A stretch of 7,757 nt of DNA from Candidatus Kapaibacterium sp. (lineage in GTDB: Bacteria > Bacteroidota > Ignavibacteria > Kapaibacteriales > UBA2268): positions 1 through 7,757 of the forward strand of contig JAUQWR010000624.1 of the NCBI GenBank assembly GCA_030835065.1. The letters run 5' to 3'. The notes beneath the pieces were generated by a model that ran no database searches, was not told where the DNA came from, and saw nothing but the letters and a program-made list of their open reading frames with translations. The translations under genes and the position numbers were made by a program. Below, piece by piece: positions 1-5,898 of the stretch. Position 1 is the first letter of the stretch; each line of letters starts with the position of its first letter.

Positions 1-207
1 TTGATTGTTGATAAATCTGAATTGCCTTCGGAGGGCAAAGTTGTTATTGCTGCCCTCAATGGCGAGCTTTTGGTCAAAACTTATAGAGAAATCGATGGCA
101 AAGTGTATTTGTTTTCGGCTAATCAAAAGTTCTTACCAATCGAAATTTTCCCTTATAGCGAATTATCTATTCAAGGTGTTGTAAAACACGTTATTCACAG
201 CTTATAA
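1..207 (+). CDS. umuD: UmuD-like S24 peptidase (translesion polymerase accessory), 3' end only
   Basis: Only the last 68 codons are in the window. The reading frame is open from base 1, so the TTG there is an internal codon and the true start lies upstream. The fragment matches the C-terminal half of the UmuD/LexA peptidase fold: an IVD strand, then VVIAALNGELLVK, then PIEI and a closing GVVKHVIHSL. The Lys at residue 26 (bases 76-78) aligns with the catalytic lysine of the Ser-Lys dyad (Lys97 in E. coli UmuD); the nucleophilic serine lies outside the window. The ALNGE..VK motif and HVIHSL ending resemble UmuD more than LexA. In the family, RecA-stimulated self-cleavage yields UmuD', which with UmuC forms DNA polymerase V for damage bypass in the cytoplasm. 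The usual umuC partner does not follow; two unrecognised small genes do, the first 28 bp downstream. A LexA or phage-repressor relative cannot be fully excluded without the N-terminus. Confidence 0.8.
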   Translation: MIVDKSELPSEGKVVIAALNGELLVKTYREIDGKVYLFSANQKFLPIEIFPYSELSIQGVVKHVIHSL

Positions 208-235
208 TATTTAATTATATATAAAATTTATCGAA

Positions 236-664
236 ATGATTATTTCTGAAGATACTAAATTGGTAGTTGAGTTTATGCAGGCTTACTCGGATAATTCAAT
301 CAGAAAGCCTGCCGATATTGAAGTTTTGCTCGAAGCTTCTGCTGCATCAATGAACTCTCAATTGATGAATGAATTGATATTTACCGGCAAATCAGTCAGA
401 AACCTTCATCTCAAAATTAAAAAAAGCCAAAATACTGAATCTCTTATAGAAACTGAATTTTTCAAACATATTGATAGAATGAAATCAATTATTAGTTCTA
501 TCATCCCTTCTGATGATTCTGAAATTAATAAAAGATTCGAAACCACTTATCTAAACGATAGCAGAGGTGCTGTTCTAAACTTAATTGATTTGGCTCATGA
601 CCTTACTATTTTGAAAAACATCCAATCAGACAGCCGTAGTGGCAAACTCAATACAGAGGATTAA
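236..664 (+). CDS. Hypothetical protein, 142 aa, helical, downstream of umuD
   Basis: I do not recognise this protein. It has no signal peptide, no membrane segment and no cysteine motif. It is charged and looks mostly alpha-helical, with probable amphipathic helices around residues 5-18, 25-48, 68-90 and 108-130, and a polar tail ending in NTED. The basic stretch near 51-63 (GKSVRNLHLKIKK) could touch nucleic acid or an acidic partner, but that is speculation. The gene starts 28 bp after the umuD stop and ends 5 bp before the next ATG, so the three probably form one transcript. There is no good Shine-Dalgarno before the ATG at 236; the upstream bases are nearly all A/T. A downstream ATG at codon 14 is possible but less likely because it would cut the first predicted helix. 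Codon use resembles the neighbours, so I believe it is a real gene. Its function is unknown. Confidence 0.7.
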   Translation: MIISEDTKLVVEFMQAYSDNSIRKPADIEVLLEASAASMNSQLMNELIFTGKSVRNLHLKIKKSQNTESLIETEFFKHIDRMKSIISSIIPSDDSEINKRFETTYLNDSRGAVLNLIDLAHDLTILKNIQSDSRSGKLNTED

Positions 665-669
665 TATAT

Positions 670-1032
670 ATGACTTGCGGCGAGTTTAAGACAGTATTTA
701 AAAACAGGCTTATTCTTGCCTTTGTTAGCGACGAGACTACTCACCTTTTTAAGTTCAATTCTACTCATATCACTTTTTTTATGCGCAAATTTATCGACGA
801 AAAAATTCCTTATTGGAGAAATATTTTCTTTTATGAACTTTCAAATCTAAATGAAGAAATACTCGAAGACGGAAAAATCACTAAATTCGAAGATAAAGCC
901 AGGTTTTTATACGTTATTGCTAAACGTTTAGATCAGAAAGGCGAAATTTGCGTTCTCAAACGTGTTCTGCTCCCACCCGACTTAAGCAAGCTCGAAGGCA
1001 CTCGTGCAAAACTTTATACTTTAAAATTTTAG
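670..1032 (+). CDS. Hypothetical protein, 120 aa, translationally coupled to the preceding gene
   Basis: I do not recognise this protein. It is soluble-looking and rich in aromatic residues: phenylalanine-rich segments at about 26-38 and 53-55, and YW at 48-49. A mixed beta/alpha pattern ends in a basic C-terminal part (about 84-120) containing LPPDLSKLEG. The ATG is preceded by AGAGGA at 655-660, a good Shine-Dalgarno 9 nt from the start and located inside the last codons of the upstream gene. This spacing supports both the start choice and co-translation. The two products may work together, though nothing in the sequence shows how. No membrane segment or signal peptide is visible, and the two cysteines (residues 3 and 94) do not form a metal-site pattern. 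No clear terminator hairpin follows before sucC, so read-through into sucC is possible. Confidence 0.72.
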   Translation: MTCGEFKTVFKNRLILAFVSDETTHLFKFNSTHITFFMRKFIDEKIPYWRNIFFYELSNLNEEILEDGKITKFEDKARFLYVIAKRLDQKGEICVLKRVLLPPDLSKLEGTRAKLYTLKF

Positions 1033-1124
1033 CCTTGCATAAAATATTATTTTCTTTTGTTCGATAAATATTTGTTCAAATCTTTGAATTACTAATTATT
1101 ATAAATAGATAAAGCGGGATTTAA

Positions 1125-2363
1125 ATGAAAATTCATGAATATCAGGCAAAAGAACTACTACGTCGTTTTGATGTTCCTACTCTTTTTGGTAAAGTTATTT
1201 TCAGTCCTGAAGAAGCTGGCAAAATTGCCTTTGATGAATTCGAAGCTAAAGGAATTCCTACAATTGTACTCAAAGCCCAGATTCATGCTGGCGGTAGAGG
1301 CAAAGGCATTATGCACTCAATTACTAATAACGAACAAATTTTTCTCGACGAAAAACCTGTTCGTGGCGTTACTATTATCAATGGCGATAAAATCGCAGAC
1401 AGAGCCTATAAAGTTGCAGCTTCTGTGCTTGGCAATAAATTGATTACCATTCAAACTGGCGATGAAGGTTCAATTGTGCGCAGAATGCTCATCGAAGAAG
1501 GTGTTTCTATTGCTAAAGAATATTATGCAGGTATTGTTTTAGACAGACAATCCGGTATGAATACTGTTATGGTTTCTACCGAAGGCGGTATGGAAATTGA
1601 AAAAGTCGCCGAAGAAACTCCCGAAAAAATCATTAAAGAATCTATTAATCCTGCTTTTGGATTGACAGACTACCAGGCTCGCCGTTTAGCATTTGGATTA
1701 GGGCTCCAAGGTGATGCCTTCAAGAGCTTTCTCAACTTTATTCAAAAATTAGCTGTTGCATACGAAGCTTTAGACTGCAGCTTGCTCGAAATCAATCCTT
1801 TAGTGCTTACAACTGACAACAAGATGATTGCTCTCGATGCTAAAATTACTTTCGACGATAACGCTTTATACCGCCACCCTGAATATATAGACCTAAGAGA
1901 CGAAGCAGAAGAATCTCCTCTCGAAGTGGAAGCATCCAAATTCGATCTTAATTATATCAAACTCGATGGCAACGTCGGATGTATGGTCAATGGTGCTGGT
2001 CTTGCTATGGCTACTATGGATATGATTAAACTTTCCGGTGGCTCACCAGCCAACTTCCTTGATGTAGGTGGTGGTGCAAATGTTACTCGTATTGCTAATG
2101 CTTTCCGTATTATGATGAGTGATCCAAACGTTAAAGCTGTTCTGATTAATATTTTTGGTGGCATTGTTCGTTGCGATAAAGTTGCCGATGGTATTGTCGA
2201 AGCTCTTAAGACTGTGAAAGTGGATATTCCGGTGATTGTAAGACTCGATGGAACTAATGCTCAAGAAGGCAAGCAGACTTTGCTTAATTCCGGACTTAAA
2301 TTCAATGTGGCTACTACTCTCGAAGAAGCTGCCAAATTAGTGTCTAAATTAATTGCTGCTTAG
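1125..2363 (+). CDS. sucC: Succinyl-CoA ligase (ADP-forming) beta subunit, SucC
   Basis: SucC is the nucleotide-binding subunit of succinyl-CoA synthetase. With SucD it interconverts succinyl-CoA and succinate with substrate-level ATP (or GTP) formation in the cytoplasmic TCA cycle. The start is the family N-terminus MKIHEYQAKELL, 5 nt after a weak GGGA ribosome site (1116-1119). Residues 1 to about 240 form the ATP-grasp domain: AQIHAGGRGKG at 51-61 (nucleotide-binding loop), STEGGMEIEKVAEETP at 151-166, and LEINPL at 221-226 followed by LDAK at 237-240 (Mg-nucleotide residues). The C-terminal CoA-ligase domain carries GCMVNGAGLAMATMD at 285-299, NFLDVGGGA at 310-318 and NIFGGIVRCD at 342-351, which contributes to the site shared with SucD. 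The protein has 412 residues against 388 in E. coli; most of the excess is an insertion after the GRGK loop (about residues 62-85). sucD does not follow; the next gene is convergent. Identification is secure. Confidence 0.97.
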   Translation: MKIHEYQAKELLRRFDVPTLFGKVIFSPEEAGKIAFDEFEAKGIPTIVLKAQIHAGGRGKGIMHSITNNEQIFLDEKPVRGVTIINGDKIADRAYKVAASVLGNKLITIQTGDEGSIVRRMLIEEGVSIAKEYYAGIVLDRQSGMNTVMVSTEGGMEIEKVAEETPEKIIKESINPAFGLTDYQARRLAFGLGLQGDAFKSFLNFIQKLAVAYEALDCSLLEINPLVLTTDNKMIALDAKITFDDNALYRHPEYIDLRDEAEESPLEVEASKFDLNYIKLDGNVGCMVNGAGLAMATMDMIKLSGGSPANFLDVGGGANVTRIANAFRIMMSDPNVKAVLINIFGGIVRCDKVADGIVEALKTVKVDIPVIVRLDGTNAQEGKQTLLNSGLKFNVATTLEEAAKLVSKLIAA

Positions 2364-2407
2364 TATTTTTAAATAATGAACAAAACATTTAATGTGACAT
2401 TTATTGT

Positions 2408-2432
2408 AAAGACAGGTCTGCGACCTGTCTTT
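2408..2432. terminator. Possible bidirectional terminator hairpin between sucC and the ndpA-like gene
   Basis: The stem AAAGACAGGTC/GACCTGTCTTT is perfect with a 3-nt loop, so it should fold stably on either strand. It lies 45 bp after the sucC stop and 110 bp from the end of the convergent gene. The T-tract is poor: it consists of TTT at the end of the stem, followed by CTGTA. This could therefore be only a repeat element, or a terminator derived from one. Confidence 0.4.
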
Positions 2433-2488
2433 CTGTATAAAACATCTAAACTCAAGAGACAGGTTCAGACCCATCTCTACAGGATAAA
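2408..2488. repeat. Two degenerate tandem copies of a hairpin-forming (REP/MITE-like) repeat
   Basis: Copy 1 begins at 2408 and copy 2 at 2455, an offset of 47 bp. Both carry GACAGGT followed by a short loop and GACC, then a TCT-rich arm and ATAAA. Copy 1 is a perfect 11-bp inverted repeat (2408-2418 with 2422-2432, 3-nt loop TGC). Copy 2 has the same design (AGAGACAGGT paired with ACCCATCTCT at 2469-2478) but two arm positions no longer pair. A further 5-bp match, CTGTA at 2433-2437 with TACAG at 2478-2482, could enclose part of the second copy. It lies between two convergent genes, a typical place for dispersed intergenic palindromes. Whether it recurs in the genome cannot be seen here. Confidence 0.6.
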
Positions 2489-2541
2489 GACAAAAATGAA
2501 GATATTTGATAAACATTTTGCATTATAAAGAATTTGAATTT

Positions 2542-3585
2542 TTAGGATTCTTCTATATAAAATAATTTATAAAAATTCAGATGCTTGTCTTCGTCGTATC
2601 CTTGCTCTATATTCTCAGCTTTTCCATGAACGTAAATATGAAAATTTTTATCTAATTTTATTACACTTTTCATAATTTTTGCCTGGCGTTTTACTGCTGA
2701 ATTATTAATTTCAAAATTATCTGCCAATTCAATACCATGATAGTCTTCATATCTATCTTTAAAATCAGTAAATGATTCTATGTATTTTGGCTCAACAATT
2801 ACCTTTTCTGTAAAATCTTCTATATCAAATCCTTCGTTACTTTTGAAATATTCTGCAGATCGATTAAGCAATTCTGCTTGCTCAGCTCTCGAAACAGCTA
2901 CCTCGCTAGGAAGTTCTTCGGTAATAAAAGTTTTGCATAAGTTGATTGTATTTTGAGTAAAATAATAATTATCTTCTCTAGGTTTAATGCTAAGAAAATC
3001 ATCTCTCCAATATACTGCTTCAGATCCTTTGGAAATATTATCGACAATAGCAACACAAAACCCGCGTTCTTTTTCGGTATTCAATATAATACACCCTTTG
3101 TCGAGTTTGTTTATATTAATACCATCCTCTTTATTAATCTCAAAATTATTCTGTTTAGGATAAATCTTTAAAAATGTATCTTTTGATTCAGACTTAAAAA
3201 TTCCGATAGCATCGGTCAATTCGCCCCAAATAATACAATCAGTGAAATATACTACATAAAACTCACCAGAATTAATTTTTGGGTGGGTGGATTGTTCGTA
3301 TAAATGCTTTGCCAGATGCACAGAATTTTCGTGTAATGTATCAGGATTATCGAAAATTTTTGAAGCAAAAGTATATACTGCATTCAAATTCAAATCTGAT
3401 TCGTTATGAAGATTATAGAATTCATCTTTTTTGAAAGGCGACAAAAAATATCTCATCAATAAAGATTTTATTTCATCTGCAAGCTCAATCGGACCTGAAG
3501 AAAGCCTAAGCTCTTCATCTCTGGATTTATTGCCGACTTTGTGCAGAGATATTGTCTGCATCACGGCTGAGTCAAATACTATCAT
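2542..3585 (-). CDS. Nucleoid-associated protein, NdpA/YejK (37-kDa, NA37) family, Bacteroidetes type
   Basis: The 347-residue product matches, from memory, the nucleoid-associated proteins of Bacteroidetes, distant relatives of E. coli YejK/NdpA (335 aa). Visible family features include LHKVGNK at 14-20, YFLSPFKKDEFYNLHNESDL at 46-65, and HLYEQSTHPKI.SGEFYVVYF at about 94-114. These are followed by AIGIFKSESKDTFLK at 126-140, GININKLDKGCIILNTEKERG at 155-175, YWRDDFLSIKPREDNYY at 192-208, and SVIKLDKNFHIYVHG at 307-321. The protein is acidic and lacks membrane segments or a signal peptide. The family is associated with the nucleoid; its exact biochemical role is not well defined. The start ATG is preceded by AAGGA (3591-3595 on the minus strand) with 5-nt spacing, located in the 12-bp gap after the ubiE stop, so the two genes are probably co-transcribed. 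The length is typical and nothing appears broken. Confidence 0.9.
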   Translation of the reverse strand: MIVFDSAVMQTISLHKVGNKSRDEELRLSSGPIELADEIKSLLMRYFLSPFKKDEFYNLHNESDLNLNAVYTFASKIFDNPDTLHENSVHLAKHLYEQSTHPKINSGEFYVVYFTDCIIWGELTDAIGIFKSESKDTFLKIYPKQNNFEINKEDGININKLDKGCIILNTEKERGFCVAIVDNISKGSEAVYWRDDFLSIKPREDNYYFTQNTINLCKTFITEELPSEVAVSRAEQAELLNRSAEYFKSNEGFDIEDFTEKVIVEPKYIESFTDFKDRYEDYHGIELADNFEINNSAVKRQAKIMKSVIKLDKNFHIYVHGKAENIEQGYDEDKHLNFYKLFYIEES

Positions 3586-3597
3586 ATTTATCCTTAA

Positions 3598-4278
3598 TTA
3601 TTTCTTTTCTAAAATATAAACATAAGCTATACCAAAACTTAGAGATTTCCAATAAGTATGCTTAAAAATTCCTAATGAATCGGCAATATTTGTAAAATTT
3701 TCTCTGCAAGGATACACACTTGCAGTTTCAGGCAGATAAGTATAAGCTTGTTTGTCTGGCGAAAACAGTCTGCCAACAATAGGAATCACCAATTTTGAAT
3801 ATATTTTATATAAATACTTAAACAATCCTCTAGGCTGTCCAAATTCCAAAACTACAACTTTGCCGCCTGGTTTGATTACTCTGCAAAGTTCCTGAAGAGA
3901 TTTTTCCAAACTATCGGCATTTCTAATACCAAAACTAATTGAAGAGAAATCGAAGCTGTTGTCAGGAAACTGAAGATTCATTACATCTGCTTGTTCCGAT
4001 TTAATATCAAAACCCTTTTCCTTAAATTTTTTATCAGCCAGCTCGACCATTTTAGGTACAAAATCAGTAGCAGTAACCAAAGCACCTTTTTTAGCAAATG
4101 CGATAGCAAAATCACCTGTACCGCAGGCACAATCAAGCACTTTATCGCCCGATTTGACTGCAGAAAGTGCTACAGACTTCTTTCTCCACTGATGATGTAT
4201 TCCAAATGAGAGCAGATCATTCAAAAAATCATATTTATCAGCTATTTTATCGAACATTTCCCTGACTTGTTCGCTCAT
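3598..4278 (-). CDS. ubiE: Demethylmenaquinone methyltransferase (UbiE/MenG)
   Basis: This class I SAM-dependent methyltransferase C-methylates demethylmenaquinone to menaquinone, the last step of the menaquinone pathway; in ubiquinone makers the same family acts on the benzoquinol ring. The N-terminal helix signature VREMFDKIADKYDFLNDLLS followed by G.HHQWRKK spans residues 5-34. SAM-binding motif I, VLDCACGTGDFA, is at 47-58, with the acidic residue D72 closing the second strand. The family signature SISFGIRN is at 113-120, and LCRVIKPGGKVVVLEFGQPRG lies at 131-151. The ending YTYLPETASVYP at 179-190 is also characteristic. At 226 residues it is slightly shorter than E. coli UbiE (251) but complete. 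An AAGGA site at 4286-4290 sits 7 nt before the ATG. It is first gene of a probable two-gene unit with the NdpA-family gene, divergent from gatB. In the suspected FCB background menaquinone is the likely product, so menG would be an equally good name. Confidence 0.95.
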   Translation of the reverse strand: MSEQVREMFDKIADKYDFLNDLLSFGIHHQWRKKSVALSAVKSGDKVLDCACGTGDFAIAFAKKGALVTATDFVPKMVELADKKFKEKGFDIKSEQADVMNLQFPDNSFDFSSISFGIRNADSLEKSLQELCRVIKPGGKVVVLEFGQPRGLFKYLYKIYSKLVIPIVGRLFSPDKQAYTYLPETASVYPCRENFTNIADSLGIFKHTYWKSLSFGIAYVYILEKK

Positions 4279-4304
4279 TATTCTATCCTTAATATTTCAA
4301 ATTA

Positions 4305-4318
4305 CAATATGAATATTG
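4305..4318. promoter_or_regulatory. Palindrome CAATAT-GA-ATATTG in the ubiE/gatB divergent region, possible operator
   Basis: The 6-bp arms are perfect inverted repeats with a 2-bp centre. The site sits 26 bp upstream of the ubiE start and overlaps the first bases of the proposed gatB -35 box, so a bound regulator could influence both directions. AT-rich palindromes of this size occur by chance in such DNA, and no regulator gene is adjacent, so this is only a candidate. Confidence 0.25.
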
Positions 4319-4343
4319 ACGTATTATTCGTAAATTGCATAAT
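4316..4343 (+). promoter_or_regulatory. Sigma70-like promoter for gatB
   Basis: TTGACG (4316-4321) and CATAAT (4338-4343) each match the -35 and -10 consensus at 5 of 6 positions and are separated by 16 bp. Transcription would begin near 4350, leaving an mRNA leader of about 23 nt before the ATG at 4373. If correct, this excludes the TTG at 4343 as a start, because it overlaps the -10 box. If the host uses the Bacteroidota -33/-7 promoter type (TTTG/TAnnTTTG), this match would mean less. Confidence 0.45.
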
Positions 4344-4372
4344 TGTTTATTTTCAAAAATACGCAAAAAGAT

Positions 4373-5824
4373 ATGAATCAAAAATACGAAGCCGTAATTG
4401 GCTTAGAAGTACATGCTCAAATGTTGACAAAAACTAAAGCTTTTTGCACATGTACCACAGAATACGGATCATTACCAAATACCAATACATGTCCGACTTG
4501 CCTCGGGCATCCTGGTGCTTTGCCCGTTCTAAACAAAAGTTTAGTCGATTATATTATCAAGATGGGCTTAGCCACTAATTGCAAGATAAGACCAATTTCG
4601 ACTTTTTCAAGAAAAAATTATTTTTATCCTGATTTGACTAAGGGCTATCAGATTTCTCAATTCGAAGATCCAATCTGCTATGATGGCAAACTCGAAATTG
4701 AGCTCGACGACAACAGCAAGAAGACCATTGGTATTACTCGAATCCATATGGAAGAAGATGCTGGCAAATCTATTCATGATTTGGATATTGATACTCTCGT
4801 CGATTTGAACCGTTGCGGTGTTCCTCTGATCGAAATTGTATCCGAACCAGACATTAGATCAGCTCATGAAGCCTATAAATATTTGATGAATATAAAGCAA
4901 ATAGTTATGTATCTCGGCATTTGTACCGGCAACATGGAAGAAGGTGCATTGCGTTGTGATGCTAATATTTCTGTAAGGCTTCGTGGTGCCGAAAAATTTG
5001 GTACTAAAGCCGAAGTAAAAAACCTTAATAGTTTCAGAAATGTCGAAAAAGCTATCGAATTCGAGATTAATCGTCAAATACAAATTTTAGAAGATGGCGG
5101 TAGAGTTGCTCAAGAAACTCGTCTTTGGGATGGTGCCAAACACGAAACCCGAAGTATGCGCTCAAAAGAATTTGCGCATGATTATCGATACTTCCCTGAG
5201 CCTGATTTAGTAAAAGTTAATGTTTCTGATTCCTGGATTGATTCGATGAGCAAAGAAATGCCTGAGCTTCCTTACGCCCGCAAGCAAAGACTCATCAGCC
5301 AATACTCTATTCCTGCTTATGATGCTGCTATCATGGTCGAAGATAAGTATTTAGCCGATTTCTACGAAGAAGTTTGCTCAAAATTAGTAAACAAAAACGA
5401 AAGAAATTATAAGCATGTAAGCAATTGGATTATGACCGAAATTCTTAGAATTTTGAGTGATAAAAATGTTGGTATTAATGAAGTGAATTTTAATACTCTT
5501 CATATTGCTGAATTAATTGAATTATTCTCTGAAGATTTGATTTCGAGCCGTATAGCTAAAGATATTTTCCCAGAAATGATTTCTGATGGCAAATCGCCAA
5601 AAGATATTGTCAAAGAAAAAGGATTAATTCAAGTATCTGACAGCTCTGCTATCGATGCTATCGTTCAAAAAGTAATTGCCGACAATCCTGATACTATCGA
5701 AAAATATAAAGCTGGTAAAACTAATGTTATGGGCTTTTTAGTCGGACAAGTTATGAAAGAAATGCAAGGCAAAGCAAATCCTAAGATTGTTACTGATCTA
5801 GTGAAAGCTATACTCGAAGCCTAA
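4373..5824 (+). CDS. gatB: Asp-tRNA(Asn)/Glu-tRNA(Gln) amidotransferase subunit B, GatB
   Basis: GatB is the tRNA-binding and kinase subunit of the GatCAB amidotransferase. It phosphorylates the mischarged Glu-tRNA(Gln) or Asp-tRNA(Asn), which is then amidated with ammonia from GatA. I place the start at ATG 4373 (483 aa), giving the family N-terminus YEAVIGLEVHAQ at 5-16; a TTG 30 bp upstream is in frame but adds an unusual decapeptide and overlaps a likely -10 box. A four-cysteine cluster (C25, C27, C40, C43) matches the zinc-binding form of GatB. Catalytic-cradle motifs follow: SRKNYFYPDLTKGYQISQ at 79-96, HMEEDAGKS at 125-133, DLNRCGVPLIEIVSEPD at 144-160, GNMEEGALRCDANIS at 186-200, EVKNLNSF at 214-221 and DYRYFPEPDL at 270-279. 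The C-terminal helical tRNA-binding YqeY-like domain ends in GFLVGQVMKEMQGKANP at 454-470. gatA and gatC are not adjacent. The gene implies that the organism uses indirect aminoacylation for Gln and/or Asn. Confidence 0.96.
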   Translation: MNQKYEAVIGLEVHAQMLTKTKAFCTCTTEYGSLPNTNTCPTCLGHPGALPVLNKSLVDYIIKMGLATNCKIRPISTFSRKNYFYPDLTKGYQISQFEDPICYDGKLEIELDDNSKKTIGITRIHMEEDAGKSIHDLDIDTLVDLNRCGVPLIEIVSEPDIRSAHEAYKYLMNIKQIVMYLGICTGNMEEGALRCDANISVRLRGAEKFGTKAEVKNLNSFRNVEKAIEFEINRQIQILEDGGRVAQETRLWDGAKHETRSMRSKEFAHDYRYFPEPDLVKVNVSDSWIDSMSKEMPELPYARKQRLISQYSIPAYDAAIMVEDKYLADFYEEVCSKLVNKNERNYKHVSNWIMTEILRILSDKNVGINEVNFNTLHIAELIELFSEDLISSRIAKDIFPEMISDGKSPKDIVKEKGLIQVSDSSAIDAIVQKVIADNPDTIEKYKAGKTNVMGFLVGQVMKEMQGKANPKIVTDLVKAILEA

Positions 5825-5844
5825 AAGCATAATTTATATTAAAA

Positions 5845-5885
5845 GGGACTGAATCAATAAAATTTCGATTCAGTCCCATTTTTTT
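5845..5885. terminator. Rho-independent terminator after gatB, probably bidirectional
   Basis: GGGACTGAATC (5845-5855) pairs perfectly with GATTCAGTCCC (5867-5877) around an 11-nt loop. On the plus strand the stem is followed by A and then seven T residues (5879-5885), giving a classic terminator 20 bp after the gatB stop. On the minus strand the stem is followed by TTTT (complement of 5841-5844), so it can also end the converging permease transcript, whose stop codon is at 5899. Confidence 0.88.
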
Positions 5886-5898
5886 ATGCTAATATTTA

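Noticed and set aside
1..3. TTG at base 1 as a real start codon
   Set aside because: The protein begins in the middle of the S24 peptidase fold, lacking the catalytic serine region; the window simply cuts the gene.
1033..1124. A promoter for sucC in the 92-bp AT-rich gap
   Set aside because: Several TATAAT-like and TTG-like strings occur (for example TTGTTC at 1072 and TATTAT at 1097, 19 bp apart), but no pair has both good boxes and normal spacing, and no clear TTTG/TAnnTTTG Bacteroidota promoter is visible.
1742..2264. Minus-strand open frames of 65-73 codons inside sucC
   Set aside because: They are antisense shadows of a strongly conserved gene, with no ribosome sites and low-complexity products.
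2376..2528. A 50-codon plus-strand reading frame starting 12 bp after sucC
   Set aside because: Most of it is translated from the two hairpin repeat copies (for example TGLRPVF and RQVQTHLY). It has no ribosome site and no family resemblance, so it is most likely a by-product of the repeat.
2953..3171. Plus-strand open frame inside the NdpA-family gene
   Set aside because: It encodes an Ile/Phe-rich product that simply mirrors the AT-rich antisense strand; the minus-strand gene is well supported.
4343..4372. TTG at 4343 as an upstream start for gatB
   Set aside because: It adds MFIFKNTQKD before the usual GatB N-terminus, overlaps a probable -10 box and has no Shine-Dalgarno; the ATG at 4373 gives the family-typical start.
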